Assembly (NCBI GenBank): GCA_029961685.1
Contig: JARWKL010000002.1
Coordinates: 16,646,908 to 16,710,907 of the forward strand
Direction of reading: 5' to 3'
DNA: 64,000 nt
Source: Aristolochia californica
Lineage: Eukaryota > Streptophyta > Magnoliopsida > Piperales > Aristolochiaceae
Made by a program: the position numbers and the translations under genes. Shown in pieces: positions 1 to 10,803 of the stretch (its first letter is position 1; each line of letters starts with the position of its first letter). The notes beneath the pieces are model-generated. The model searched no databases. It saw nothing but the letters and a program-made list of their open reading frames with translations, and was not told the DNA's origin.

Positions 1-202
1 GTCTCTTTGTTGTGCCCTAAAGTTGAGCTATTTTTCTGTATTTAAAATTGAAGGGAATGTGTTTCAAACTATGACCCTTTTGACTGGTGTATGGAGCTTT
101 GTCGTATGGCTAGGAATGATTTTTCTTCTCTCACCATTATGTTGTGAAATTTGGGTCCTTGGTAAAGAACAAAGAGATCCCCATGCTAAGAATTTTTTTA
201 AG
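1..202 (+). other. Non-coding leader of C1
   Basis: The stretch before the gag start resembles 38422-38560, the 3' part of element H1: both contain a block reading GACTGG(T/A)GTATGG followed by a match to TATGGCTAGGAATGATT. No gene is evident. An open frame from 23 runs into gag but looks incidental. Why a copia leader and the end of a non-autonomous element share sequence is unclear; an old recombination or a shared ancestor is possible. Confidence 0.4.
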
Positions 203-1090
203 ATGGATGAAGGAAATACTAGTAAGAGTGACATACTCAAAATTACTACTATTCACTTAAGAAGATTATCCAATTATCTTAGCTGGTCTCAATCGGTTAG
301 AAGGTTTCTTATTACTCGATACCTTCTCTATCACTTAACCAAGCCCTCACCATCTATTGATGAATTAAGTCAATCCAATCTAAAGTGGGTGAAGGATGAC
401 AATTTAGTAATTAGTTGGCTTATTAATAGTATGTAATAGCATGTAGCCAACAATTATGTCCATTTAGAATCAGCCAAACAGATTTGGGACACTTGTACTA
501 AGTTATACTCTAGTACGAATGACTTTACAAAAGTTATTTGATGTATAGCAAAACATACTCAATAATAAGCAAAGGGACAATATTCATGAATATTTGGCTT
601 GGTTTCAAGGTTTACTTCAAGAGTGGAAGATCGCTTAACCATACTTTGATATTTAGTTCATGAAACAAAACCTTGAAGTTGCTAAGACCCAACTTCTTAG
701 CTCTTCCGCACTTCCGTTCTTTGATGATATAAGTGTCACATTGTTGCAAATCCCCTATCCATCTCCTAACTCAAATAATGATGCTTCATTTGCTATATAT
801 TTAGGTAATATAGGTACATCATCCTCCAACCGAGGCTAGAACAAAAATTCTAGAGGAGGCCGAACAAGAGGAGGTAGAACCCGTCCTAGTTCCTTTCGCA
901 CAGAGCTTCGAATATGCACTTATTGGAGTGGTCAAAACCACCTTGTGGAAACTTGTTGGAAGCTTTATGGCAAACCGGAATGGGCCATGATTACTCCAGC
1001 TTCCTTTACCAATGATAAATGAGAAGAAAATGCTGAATCACAAACCAGGAGGATGACTCTCACTCATGAAGACTATGAAACATTTCAGAA
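203..1090 (+). pseudogene. C1 gag remnant (UBN2-type copia gag)
   Basis: The gag starts MDEGNTSKSDILKI and shows the copia gag signatures NYLSWSQSVRR, KWVKDDN, VISWLIN and, after a stop near 434, a degenerate HLESAKQIWDTC block. Gag would form the retrotransposon particle. The zinc knuckle near 907-987 reads CTYW-GQNH-VETC, so the second cysteine of CX2CX4HX4C is a tryptophan. Several stops and shifts are present. Homology to the better kept C2 gag identifies it. Confidence 0.8.
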
Positions 1091-1883
1091 AATGAAGTCA
1101 TTCATGGGGTTTTCCCTTACATCTTTACCTAGGGTTGGTACCACTATTGCTTCAGGTATGCTTTTTTCCACTTCTTCTTTTTTTATCTTGGATAATAGAC
1201 TTTGGGGACTCCAAACATATCTCAGGTAACAAACATATACTAAATTTTTTTATCTCCATGTATTTTCGATAAGTTTGTTACTATAACTAATGGTACCCAA
1301 ACAAAAGTACCTAGCAAGGGATCATCTTCTATTACTCCCTCTATTCCCCTTCGAGATGTCCTATTTGTTCCTCAATTCCCTTTAAACTTACTCTTGGTAA
1401 GTCAGTTTTGCTCTATCACCTTCTCACCCTCTTCGTGTGTATATCCCTTTAAACAACGAAATAGTTGATTGGTGGAGGCCATGAAAGTGGGGGTTTATTT
1501 TAGTTGGAGTTGCCTCTGTTAGCTGCACTTTCATCCTCTCTATCTGAGGCGCAACTTTGGCACAACCCGCTTGACCATCCTTTTACATCTGCTCTTTGAC
1601 ATTTATTTCCTTCTTTGAAGTCTTTGTCTACTTTAAATTGTTAGGTTTGTCGCTTAATCAAACACTAGAGGAGTACATATTCTCCTCGCCCTACCAATAA
1701 AAGTGTTGCTCCCTTTTTTCTAGTACACTTTGAGGTATGGGGACCTTTGAGTGTCTCAAATATTTCTCATGTTAAATATTTTATTACTTTTGTTGATGAT
1801 TTTACTCGGGTTACTTGGTTATATCTATTGAAAGAAAGATCTGAAATATTTACTATCTTTAAGGTATTTAATGCTATGGTATT
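1091..1883 (+). pseudogene. C1 protease and integrase N-terminal part
   Basis: Frame-shifted traces of the aspartic protease (the block that reads SWIIDSGAS in C2) lie near 1180-1230. The pre-integrase zinc region follows near 1540-1690. The start of the integrase core, FITFVDDFTRVTWLYLLKE, is at 1780-1840. The residue aligned with the first catalytic Asp reads HFEVWGP, so Asp is replaced by Glu. The frame is cut at 1883 by the TRIM-A LTR. Confidence 0.75.
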
Positions 1884-1983
1884 TGTTGGAATTTGTGTTT
1901 GTATCGACCGGGCCAGTCCTTGTATAAGATCCATGGGGTTGCTTTCCTAACAGGTTCGAGCCTTTTAGCCATTGGTTTCAACA
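1884..1983 (+). repeat. TRIM-A 5' LTR (100 bp)
   Basis: Begins TGTTGGAATTTG and ends GGTTTCAACA. It matches 7547-7647 with about three substitutions and a one-base indel. LTRs of about 100 bp are typical of TRIMs and far shorter than the 391-bp LTR of C2. It is followed immediately by a PBS. Confidence 0.9.
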
Positions 1984-1995
1984 TGGTATCAGAGC
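1984..1995 (+). other. Primer-binding site for initiator tRNA-Met
   Basis: TGGTATCAGAGC follows the TRIM-A LTR directly. It is complementary to the 3' end of plant initiator tRNA-Met and primes minus-strand synthesis. The sequence just downstream (AAGGAGTTTAGGATC) is C2-family leader, as at 39071, not TRIM body, so this PBS is the left junction of the composite. Confidence 0.92.
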
Positions 1996-2884
1996 AAGGA
2001 GTTTAGGATCTCTTCATGGAGTTATTATGAAATCTGTTCAAGAAGTTGTTAAAGGAGTTCAGTCATAAAGAGATAAGTTCATCATCTTCTTATTTACGTC
2101 TTTTTTTATTCCTTTTCTTATTTACATACTCCTTTTTACTATTTTTCTTTACTTCTTAAATTTTGAGTCACATCAAGTCAAGATAAATCTTTATATGTTG
2201 TAAAGATTTATTTCTATGACTAAATTGATGTTATAATCTTGACTCCTTGTAAATCAATTACAAGAGTGATCAAGATCATTTGCTGTTTGTATCTTATTAA
2301 GATTGATGGGTGAAATTCAATTACCTTTATGTAATTTGGATCCATCTCATTTGAGGTAGAATTCCAGCACATGTTGCTGTATCTTCTCCTACTTTAGGTT
2401 GCTCATGGGTTTGTGTTGTGTTGTTGGATGCTCATTACATGTTTGATGAAATGCCAACAACCATTTACCCTTTGTAGTTCCATTTTTTTTTAACTTCAAC
2501 AATTGAATTTTTTCTTACGTTGAAGTCTCCCATGAGCTGAAGATAAATCTCTTCCAAGTGTCTTGGTTTGTCGTTAAATCTTCTCTAAATTTTTGTCTAT
2601 TGCTCGTTTGTGTTGGAGTTTGGATTAAGGTCTAATTGATTGCATCTACTTTCTTCTCTTTGTTCTTATGAATACAAGAGAAGTTGAGTGATGGCTGGAT
2701 GTTATTATCACTTTCTAAAGGCACACATTTGTTGATAATTTGGTGCTTGCCCTTGTGAAAGAAATTGGTTCTTGTTCTCTTTTGTTGGTAATTGATTTGG
2801 TCTACGGGTTCTTCAAATTACATAGAGTAATTGTTCTTTGAAGAAGGCCTTTTCCCTCGACCTCCATATTTTACTTGCCTCATT
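1996..2884 (+). other. C2 untranslated leader
   Basis: About 890 bp without a supported gene. It is colinear with the C5 leader (39071-39952) over several blocks, for example the Leu/Ile-poor T-rich tract and CAGCACATGTTGCTGTA-like text. Such a leader normally carries packaging and dimerisation signals, but none can be pinpointed here. Confidence 0.65.
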
Positions 2885-3840
2885 ATGGAGATTGGATACA
2901 ATAGTAATAAGAGTGATATACTCCATATTACTACAATTCCACTTAGAGGTCTCTCCAATTACATGAGCTGCTCACAATCAGTTCGGAGGGTTCTTATTAC
3001 TCGTGACCTCTTGAGCCACGTTGTTAACTTTCCTCCTCTGATTGATGATGAAGATGCGTCCTACCACAAGTGGGTTAAGGATGATAACATGGTGATAAGT
3101 TGACTCATTAATAGCATGGAAGAGCAGGTGGCCAACAATATGGTCCACTTGGAAACCGCCAAGAACATATGGGACACTTGTGCCAAGCTTTACTCAAGCA
3201 ATGCTTCATTACAAAAAATATATGATGTCTTACAAAACATGCTGCATACAAAACATGGAGATAATATTCACGAATTTTTGGTACGGTTTCACGGTCTTCT
3301 TCAAGAATGGAAACTAGCTCAGCCATATTCCACTGATATTGCCGTTCAAGAACGACAAAGAGAAGCTTTGGCAGCAGCCATTTGCTTATCAAATATTAAA
3401 CCATACCTTGAGGTGGCCAAAACTCAACTTCTAAGTTCTTCTGCTCTTCCATCCTTCGATGATATTAGTGCTACATTACTTAGGATACCAGATCCATCCC
3501 CTCCTTCTCCTATTGATGCTCCATCAATGATTTCTCTGGCAATCGGGGAACATCTTCCTCATCCCGAGGACGGGGCAGAAATATGAGAGGGGGTCGAACT
3601 ATGAGAGGGGCTGAAAATAGAGGTGGTAGAATGGGTCAGAATTATTTTCGTACAGAGCCTCAACTTTGCACTTATTGTGGCCGTCATAACCACCTTGTGG
3701 CATCATGCTGGAAACTTCATGGCAAGCCTGATTGGGCCACAACTAACCCAGTCTCAGTTAACGTTGAGAAAAATGAAGATAAGGCTGAATCATCATCCGA
3801 AAATGTGACTCTTACAGCTGAGGACTATGCTGCATTTTAG
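2885..3840 (+). pseudogene. C2 gag with zinc knuckle
   Basis: Starts MEIGYNSNKSDILHI at the first ATG of the homologous block. The frame holds LSNYMSCSQSVRR, KWVKDDNMVIS, then a TGA in place of Trp at 3101-3103, then VHLETAKNIWDTC and IHEFLVRFHGLLQEW. A +1 shift near 3583 leads to CTYCGRHNHLVASC, an intact CX2CX4HX4C knuckle for RNA binding, followed by WKLHGKPDW. A TAG at 3838 separates it from protease, where Gln would be expected. It would be the capsid/nucleocapsid precursor. Only a few lesions disable it. Confidence 0.88.
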
Positions 3841-4921
3841 AAAATGAAGTCCTTCATGGAATCATCTATTCCCTCATCATCTACTGCTGCCACAACTATT
3901 GCCTCAGGTATGCTTTCTTCCTCTTCTTCCTCTTCCTCTTGGATCATTGACTCTGGGGCCTCCGAACATCTATCAGGTAACAAACACTTGTTGCAGTCCT
4001 TATCTCCTTGTTATCCTCATAAATTCGTTACTATTTTTTATGGTACCCAAACCAAGGTCCTTGGCAAAGGTTCCTCCTCTCTTACTTCATCTATTCCCCT
4101 TCAAGATGTTTTGTTTGTTCCTCAATTTCCTTTAAATTTGCTCTCGGTTAACCAATTGACCAAACAATTAAATTACTCTATCACCTTCTCACCGTCTTCT
4201 TGTGTCTTTCAGGATCTCACTACGAAGTGGGTGATTGGTGGCGGCCATGAAAAGGGGAGTTTGTACTACTTCACTCTTCCACCATTAGCTGCATTATCGT
4301 CCACTACATCTGAGGCCCAACTTTGGCTCAACCGACTTGGTCATCCATCTACGCTTCACTTCGTTCTTTGGTTCCATCCTTAAAAAAACTTTCTAATATC
4401 AGTTGTGAGGTTTGTCAATTAAGTAAACATGTCAGGAGTACATATTCTCCTCGTCTTACAACTACAAGTACTACTCCGTTTGAGCTAATACATTCTGATG
4501 TATGAGGCCCTTTATGTGTCTCAAATATTTTCCAAGTTAAATATTTTGTCATTTTTGTTGATGATTTTACTCGAGTGACTTGGTTATTTCTATTTATAGA
4601 GCGTTCTGAAATTCTTCCTTTGTTTAAAAATTTTCATGATATGGTCTTGACACAATTTGGGAAGAAAATTCAAACCCTTAGATCTGATAATGCTAAGGAA
4701 TACATGTCTCATGACTTCAAATCATTTTGTGAGAGTAATGGGCTTATTCATCAAACACCATATGCCTATACTCCTCAAAAAAATGGTGTTGCTGAAAGGA
4801 AGAATAGTCATCTTCTTGAAGTTGCTCGGGGCCTCCTCTACTCCATGAAGGTACCCTATTTCTATTGGCCTCATGCTATACTTACAACATGCTTTCTCAT
4901 TAATAGGTTACCTTCATCATA
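3841..4921 (+). pseudogene. C2 protease and integrase core
   Basis: The aspartic protease motif SWIIDSGASEHLSGN lies near 3940 and the pre-integrase block LWLNRLGHPS near 4325. A shift follows at about 4380. The integrase core keeps all three acidic positions: HSDV at about 4495, RSDNAKEY at about 4680 and GVAERKN at about 4790. It has a TGA at 4503-4505 where the family has Trp. Integrase would join cDNA ends to the target. The catalytic triad is preserved, so decay looks recent. Confidence 0.88.
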
Positions 4922-5479
4922 AAACTCCTTACTCTGTGTTATTTAATGGTGAAGATCCTTTTTCTTTTCCTTTGAAAGTGTTTGGATGTACGTGTTTTAT
5001 TCATGTTACATCTCCACATAAAAATAAACTTGATCCTCGGTCTATGAAGTGCATTTTTTTTGGGATACTCTCGCACCAAGAAAGGTTATGTCTGTTATAA
5101 TCCTACCCTTCGGAGGATGTTTATCTCTAGGGATGTGACTTTCTTTGAGGACACTCCCTTCTACTCCTCCCATGATGCTCCTCCAGGATGGACTTGTCCT
5201 TCTACTACTCCTTGTCCGCTTGTGCCGTTCAATCTTGAAGTGGATCCATCCCCTAATTCACCGGCTGTACCTTCACCTGTGGAGTTGTCAGATCCACCTG
5301 AGGTAAGTCCTTCTCCTCCTATGTATGAGCCTGAATTTGATACTCGGCCTATTGCTTTAAGAAAAGAACGTCGCTCCTGTACTACTTCGCATCCTATCTC
5401 AAATTTTATGTTTCACCATCGCTTGTCTTCCGAGTGTTTTCAGTTTCTTGTGTCCCTTTCTTATACTTCCGTTCCATAG
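4922..5479 (+). pseudogene. C2 integrase C-terminal region and linker
   Basis: Blocks typical of copia polyproteins are present: PLKVFGCTCFIH, a shifted GYSRTKKGYVCYNP and RRMFISRDVTFFED. A Pro/Ser-rich linker ending RPIALRKERRS follows. At least two frame changes occur (near 4921 and 5060-5100). It joins integrase to reverse transcriptase in the polyprotein and has no separate catalytic role. Confidence 0.8.
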
Positions 5480-6469
5480 TCGTATCAGGAGGCCTTGAGA
5501 CATCCAGGATGGAAGGCGGCTATGGATGAAGAAATGCACGCCTTATATGAAAATCAAACCTGGTACTTAACATCACTCTCGAAAGGTAAAAGACTGGTTG
5601 GTTGTCGATGGGTTTTTTTGGTGAAACATAATCCGGATGGATCGGTTGCTCATCTTAAAGCTTGACTAGTTGCTAAGGGCTGTACGGAGTGCTATGGGAT
5701 AGATTATGACCTTCTCTCCTGTTGCAAAATTGAATTCGGTACGCATCATCTTATCTATTGCTGCTAACTCCTCATGGCCCGTCTATCAATTGGATGTTAA
5801 AAATGCTTTCTTAAATGGTGATATCAGTGAGGAAATTTATATGGTTCAACCACCTGGTTATGTGGTTGAGGGGGAGTCAGTATGCTGGTTTAAAAAGTCT
5901 TTATATGGGCTTAAGCAGTCCCCTCGGGCTTGGTTTGATAAATTTAGTCAAACACTCCAACGGTTTGGTTTTCATCGGTGCTCGGTTGATCATTCCGTAT
6001 ATTATAAAGATACAGTGAAAGGGAAAATATTATTGGCCATATACGTGGATGATATTATCTTAACCGGTGATGATGATTTGAGCATACAAGAGGTGAAACA
6101 GATGATATGTCAGGAATTCAAGACTAAAGACCTTGGTATGCTTAAATATTTTTTGGGTATAGAAGTTCTTCAATCCAAACATGGGATAATATTGTCTCAA
6201 AGAAAATATGTCTTGGATCTCCTTGAAGAAACAGGAATGAAGGGTTGTAGACCAGTTGGCACACCTATGGATACAAATGTAAAATTATGTGCCACAAATG
6301 AAGAAGATATTGATATTGGCAAATATCAAAGACTCATAGGAAAACTGATTTATCTCATTGTAACTAGGCCAGACATATCATATGATGTAAGTGTGGTGAG
6401 TCAAGTCATGCACAAACCACAAATTACCCACTGGCAGGCTTTAGAGAGAATATTACGCTATCTAAAATG
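5480..6469 (+). pseudogene. C2 reverse transcriptase
   Basis: RT starts with a degenerate WKAAMDEEMHALYEN, then VGCRWVF and VAKG. After a shift near 5706 comes a long open stretch with YQLDVKNAFLNGD, YGLKQSPRAWFDK, the catalytic AIYVDDIILTG (intact YVDD), DLGMLKYFLGIEV and TRPDISYDV. It copies retrotransposon RNA to DNA. A TGA at 6468-6470, where a Gly codon is expected, separates it from RNase H. Confidence 0.9.
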
Positions 6470-6470
6470 A

Positions 6471-6998
6471 GCTCCAGGAAGAGGATTGCTGTATAAAAAA
6501 CATGAGCACTTCAATATAAAAGGCTTCTCAGATGTAGATTGGGCTGGATCTCCTGATGATAGAAAATCTACATCAGGATATTGTACTCTGGTTGGGGGAA
6601 ACTTGGTTACATGGAAAAGTAAGAAGCAAAATGTGGTTGCAAGATCCAGCGCCGAAGCAGAATACAGAGCTATGGCCCATACCATTAGTGAACTTTTATG
6701 GATTAGGACCCTTCTTACCGAACTAGGTTTTTATAAAAAGGGGTCCATGAATCTGCATTGTGATAATCAAGCAGCTATTCATATCACTTCAAATCCAGTT
6801 TTTCATGAAAGAACTAAACATATTGAGGTAGATTGTCATTTTATACGGGAGAAGTTTCAAGTAGGAATAATCTCTCTCAAAAATGTGTCATCTCAAGAAC
6901 AAGTAGCTGATATTCTCACTAAACCCGTTACATCTAAAATCCTATCGTTTATATGTGGCAAGCTGGGTATTTATGATGTCTTTTCTCCTCCAGCTTGA
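6471..6998 (+). pseudogene. C2 RNase H
   Basis: An open frame with the copia RNase H markers [54 protein letters not shown] and DILTKP. It ends GKLGIYDVFSPPA just before the polypurine tract. It removes the RNA template. It is open end to end and only separated from RT by one stop, so it is the best preserved domain of C2. Confidence 0.9.
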
Positions 6999-7005
6999 GG
7001 GGGAG

Positions 7006-7396
7006 TGTTGGAAGATGGGCTCAAGCCCACGAGCTCAAGACAAGAAGCCCACACGTCAAAGGAGTGGCATATGTGTAAAATATGGTACTTTCCATAAAGA
7101 TGGCATAGAAGTGTAAATATGTGTTCATTTTATGTCTTTTGTTTTATCAAGTTGTATCCCTAAGGGTATTGTAAAACTATAAATAAAGGCATTGGCTAAG
7201 AGGTAGGGCATTGAAGCACTCTCCTCTCTTTCCAAAAATTCGTCCAGCCCTCATTTTTCTTTTTGACGCAACCCTCTTCTCCCTTAATCCAAACTCTCTT
7301 CTTCCATGTTCTTCTTCTTCTCATCTCCTTCTCTCTTCTTCTTCTTCTTCTTTCTTGTTGATCTAAAGTTCCTTTCATGAGATCCTAAATTCTACA
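7006..7396 (+). repeat. C2 3' LTR (391 bp)
   Basis: Follows the polypurine tract CTTGAGGGGGAG and runs from TGTTGGAAGATGGGC to CCTAAATTCTACA. It contains a TATA-like CTATAAATA at 7178-7186 and a CT-rich 3' part. It is homologous to the C5 LTR (38667-39058) and the C6 LTRs, defining one copia family. A PBS follows at once, although this should be the element's right end. Confidence 0.9.
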
Positions 7397-7546
7397 TGGT
7401 ATTAGAGCAGGTTGGTCCCGAGTTCGAGTCCCTCTCACACCGAATTCTGTCCCAGGTATTTCTGGTGAATTTGTCCTAGGTTTTTCCAGGAGTTTGTCCC
7501 GGGTTTTTCCGGTGTATTTCTCCATGGGTTTTCCCGTGCGGGGGAG
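7397..7546 (+). other. TRIM-A internal body with second PBS and polypurine tract
   Basis: TGGTATTAGAGC (7397-7408) is the PBS with one change. AGTTCGAGTCC at 7421-7431 resembles a pol III B-box. Repeats based on CCGGGTTTTTCC and GTCCCAGG follow, and the body ends in the polypurine GTGCGGGGGAG. It has no coding capacity. With the two 100-bp LTRs the original TRIM would be about 350 bp. Confidence 0.85.
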
Positions 7547-7647
7547 TGTTGGAATTTGTGTTTGTATCGACCGGGCCAGTCCTTGTATAAGATCCGTGGG
7601 GTTGCTTTCCTAACATGTTCGAGCCTTTTAGCCCAATGGTTTCAACA
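7547..7647 (+). repeat. TRIM-A 3' LTR (101 bp)
   Basis: Matches 1884-1983 almost base for base (TGTTGGAATTTG to GGTTTCAACA). Downstream, C1 integrase resumes (ATATTGACC), which sets the right border. Confidence 0.9.
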
Positions 7648-7652
7648 ATATT

Positions 7653-8640
7653 GACCTAGTTTGGCAAGAAAATTCAAGTACTTAGGTTTGATAATGCTAA
7701 AGAGTACTTGTCTAGTGAATTTCAGTCCTTCTGTCAAGATAATGACCTTATCCATCAAACATCATGTGCGTAGGACCTCAACAGAATAGTGTTTCCAAAA
7801 GAAAGAACCGCCATCTCCTTGAGGTTGCCCGGGGTTTCCTCTACTCCATGAAGATACCCTACTTTTATTGGCCTTATGCCATACTTACAACATGTTTTCT
7901 TATCAATAGGTTATCTTCATCTGTACTTGGTCATAGACTCCGTATTCTGTATTTTTTCCAAATGAAGACCCGTTTTCTCTTCCTGTGAAAGTCTTTGGGT
8001 GTATTTGTTTTGTCCATCTCACATCTCCTAAGAAAAGTAAACTTGCTCCTCATTCTATGAAGTGCACTTTCTTGGGTTACACTAGCTCCCAAAAAGGTTA
8101 TGTCTATTACAATCCTACCCTTTGGCGGTTACTCACATCTAGGGATTTTACCTTATTTTAGAACACATCATTCTATTCCACGAATGATGCTCCTCCGGGT
8201 CTTTCATTCCCTCCAGCCTCTCCTCATCCATTTGTGCCTTTTAATGCCGATGTCACTTTGCCCCCCAAAGCATCGGCTCACACCACACCTATGGAGTTTT
8301 CAGATCCTACTGAGGTAAGTCCTTCTCCTATTCCATTTGGTTCACAGTTTGATACTCGACCCATTGCTCTAAGAAAAGAACATCGTACTTACACTGCTTC
8401 TCATCCTATCTCCAAATTTATGTCTCACCATCGGTTGTCTTCCTCATCTTATCAATTCCTTGCATCTCTTTCTTCCATATCTATTCCACAGTCCTATGAG
8501 GAGGTCCTGAAACATTTAGGATGAATGGCGGTTGTGGATGAGGAAATGCAAGCTTTATATGAAAATCAGACATGGAACTTAGCACCATTTTGATAGGTAA
8601 TAAATTGATGGATTGTAAATGGGTTTTTACCTTCAAACAT
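7653..8640 (+). pseudogene. C1 integrase, linker and RT start
   Basis: Continues the core cut at 1883: RFDNAKEYLSSEFQSFC keeps the second catalytic Asp. The third position reads VSKRKNRH instead of VAERKNRH, so the catalytic Glu is lost. Linker blocks EVSPSPIPFGSQFDTRPIALRKE and SHPISKFMSHHRLSS follow. The RT start MAVVDEEMQALYEN and CKWVFTFKH end at the N1 insertion (AACAT at 8636-8640). Multiple stops occur. Confidence 0.82.
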
Positions 8641-8994
8641 TGTTGAATTTATGGAAAAGAGAAATACTTCCTTGACTTATTATAATCAGAGTACATGAAC
8701 CTCTATTTATAATAGAAGAAGGTAGTAGAGTCCAATTACAATAAAACTACCTTTGTCCCAAATACACCCAAACTCTAACACTTAAAGATAAGTCCTAGCA
8801 TAATTAAATAGCCCAAAATAAATAGAAGATTAACATGACTAAAACACCTTTAAAATGAAACGCTTGTGTGGGTATCTTATGGGCTTGGGCCCATCTTCCA
8901 ACATTCTTAGGTATGTGGGCCTTCCTTGGTCGTATGGGCTTGAGCCCATCTTCTGTGGATTCATATCTTATGGGCTTCGGCCCATCTTCCAATA
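8641..8994 (-). repeat. N1 3' LTR (354 bp)
   Basis: On the + strand it runs from TGTTGAATTTATGG to CATCTTCCAATA (family end CCAACA). It includes a TATA-like tract around CTATTTATAATAG and reiterated units built on GGGCTTGGGCCCA. One unit fewer than in the right LTR is present. Confidence 0.85.
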
Positions 8995-10590
8995 CTCCCC
9001 CTCAAGCTGGGGGTGAGAGAACATCATGAACTCACAGCTTGCTGTAAATGATGTATAAAATCTTTTTTTTGTATAAAATGGTAGCCATGTCTTCCAATAC
9101 TCCCCCTCACGCTGGTGCTCTCGTTCATGAGGCCCAACTGGCATAAGATAAATGAGAGTAAAATCACTTCAAGCCGTATGACATTGCTTCATAATCCAAT
9201 CAAATAACTCATGCTAGATGTTTGACACACTCCTATCTTCTGTAGGTAGTGCCACTCCTATTAATGTAGGTAGTGGGTCTATACGCTATTCAAAAGTTTA
9301 ATAAAAAAATTCGTCCATCACTGTGTCCCTCCACAGGACAACGACTCTCAAGTGGTAGGAGTAATAAATACCACTTCATAGGGGTATAACATAGAGTTAG
9401 TAATAAACTCTTCCATCACTGTGAAATAACATAGATGTCCTTACAGGTAGTGGATGTAGTAATAAGCTCTTCCATCACAGTGATGTAACATATACTGAGG
9501 CCAACTCCTCTTCATTAATAATGTCTCATCCAAAGAGAGATAATAGCTCCAACTTAAATGGGCTTGGGCCCATATAACACAACCATCTTCCAACACATAT
9601 AACACGGACCAAAATAATAAACCTAGTAAAATGACCCATGAAATACTCCAATGCAAGTATTTGTACCAAATAATATACTGACCAAGGAATAAGCTGCCAA
9701 TACTTCAAAATAATAATCCAACTAGAGAAAAAGTACCGAGTCGTGGAAGAATAGGTATAAAAATTGGGACCCAGACACGTATACTGAGGTAGAAAAATAA
9801 GTGGGCCAAGTTGGGTTGACTTGGACCAGATTGACTCAGAATATTGGTGTAGAAGTAGTAAGCTCGGGTTGTTGGGTTAACTTGGCCCGGTCCAGGCATC
9901 GATCAGAATAGGAGGTATAAAACTTGGGACCTAAACACATATACCGAGGCAAAAAACATAAGTGGGACATGTTGGGTTGACCCAGTCTGAGTTGACCCAG
10001 ACTAGATTGACTCAGAATACTAGTGCAGAAGCAGAAAGCTCGGGTTGCTGGGTTAACTCGGCCCGGTCCGGGTCTTGATCAAAATAGGCTCGGCCTGGCA
10101 CTGCTGAATTCAGGTTTCCTAACTCAGGAAACCTGATTTTCATCATCTTCCACCCCACGACGGTGGAGTCATCTTCCTCGCTTCCGAACAAAGCATTGTC
10201 CCCAACAACAGCTTCAGGTCGGTCTGAGACTCAAGCAGAAGATTATAATCTCACTATCGAGATATTTAAATTCAAAAGTAGTGTGTCCTTCTTCCCACAG
10301 CATTGAACAACTTTGTAAACCAGCCAGAGAAAAAGGAATGGACAAAAAAATAGTGATGGAACGAAATCCTGTCAATTTGGCCGAGATAGTTTTGGCTTGC
10401 CAAGGAGAAGCAATTCCAACAAATATCCAGAAACAACAACGAAGATTACGGGAATTTATGAAACCAATATAGGATTGCGAATTTTATGGCAATCAGATAG
10501 TGGAAAAAATAAAGTTCCAAAGATAGATGGCAGCCGTTGAAATTCGATTTAATGAGATTACTAATATATTAGAGAATCCCGATTGATAGA
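8995..10590 (-). other. N1 internal region, distal half
   Basis: No gene. Directly inside the LTR is the complement of a copia polypurine tract and C-terminal coding end (the complement reads CCCAGCTTGAGGGGGAG). Imperfect CATCACTGTG-containing repeats follow at about 9310-9490. A direct duplication at 9749-10088 has two copies of about 160-180 bp containing TTGGGTTGAC and CTCGGGTTG(T/C)TGGG. The block 10281-10470 has a 63-codon frame with no recognisable domain. Confidence 0.7.
9749..10088 (-). repeat. Direct duplication inside N1
   Basis: Copy 1 (9749-9905) and copy 2 (9906-10088) share GGTATAAAA-TTGGGACC, AAGTGGG, TTGACTCAGAATA and CTCGGGTTG blocks in the same order. Related single copies occur at 34590-34770 in N3 and, inverted, at 37620-37900 in H1, so the unit belongs to the N/H family and was doubled here. 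Confidence 0.75.
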
Positions 10591-10791
10591 TATTAGAATG
10601 TAATTAATTTTTTTATTATTTAATTTTTTATTTTATTATTTTACCCTTTTTCTCTTTTGCTGTATAAAGCTTCATGTATTTTGTAACAGTGTTTTTAATA
10701 AAATATTTCACGATTCAACCCATCTTTGTCTTCTCGACTACGCCAACCTGACGAGTAGAGTAACGGCTCTTTCCGATCCTAAATTCTAATA
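10591..10791 (+). repeat. C3 5' LTR (201 bp)
   Basis: T-rich U3 followed by a TATA-like TGTATAAAGC near 10660 and AATAAAAT near 10698. Differs from the 3' LTR at about 13 positions plus one or two indels, about 6-7%, counted by eye. Confidence 0.9.
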
Positions 10792-10803
10792 TGGTATCAG
10801 AGC
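10792..10803 (+). other. C3 primer-binding site (tRNA-iMet)
   Basis: TGGTATCAGAGC abuts the last base of the 5' LTR with no spacer, the normal copia arrangement. Confidence 0.92.

Larger units (their letters stand above)
1884..7647 (+). mobile_element. TRIM-A/copia C2 composite joined at the primer-binding site
   Basis: The order is TRIM-A LTR (1884-1983), tRNA-iMet PBS, copia C2 body (to 7005), C2 LTR (7006-7396), a second PBS, TRIM-A body (7397-7546), TRIM-A LTR (7547-7647). The flanks gtatt (1879-1883) and atatt (7648-7652) are near-identical 5-bp duplications, so the outer TRIM ends define the insertion. C2 lacks its own 5' LTR; the TRIM LTR occupies that place. Both parts have the same orientation. 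The formation mechanism is inferred; the order is directly visible. Confidence 0.88.

Noticed and set aside
7196..7378. Minus-strand Arg/Lys-rich 60-codon frame
   Set aside because: Arises from the CT-rich tract of the C2 LTR; similar artefacts occur in the C6 and S3 LTRs.
7397..7440. tRNA gene suggested by TGGTATTAGAGC plus a B-box-like motif
   Set aside because: No cloverleaf can be folded and there is no anticodon arm; the first motif is a PBS, complementary to a tRNA rather than part of one.
10281..10472. 63-codon frame in N1
   Set aside because: No recognisable motif; lies in non-coding N-family DNA just before the C3 insertion, so kept only as part of the N1 interior.
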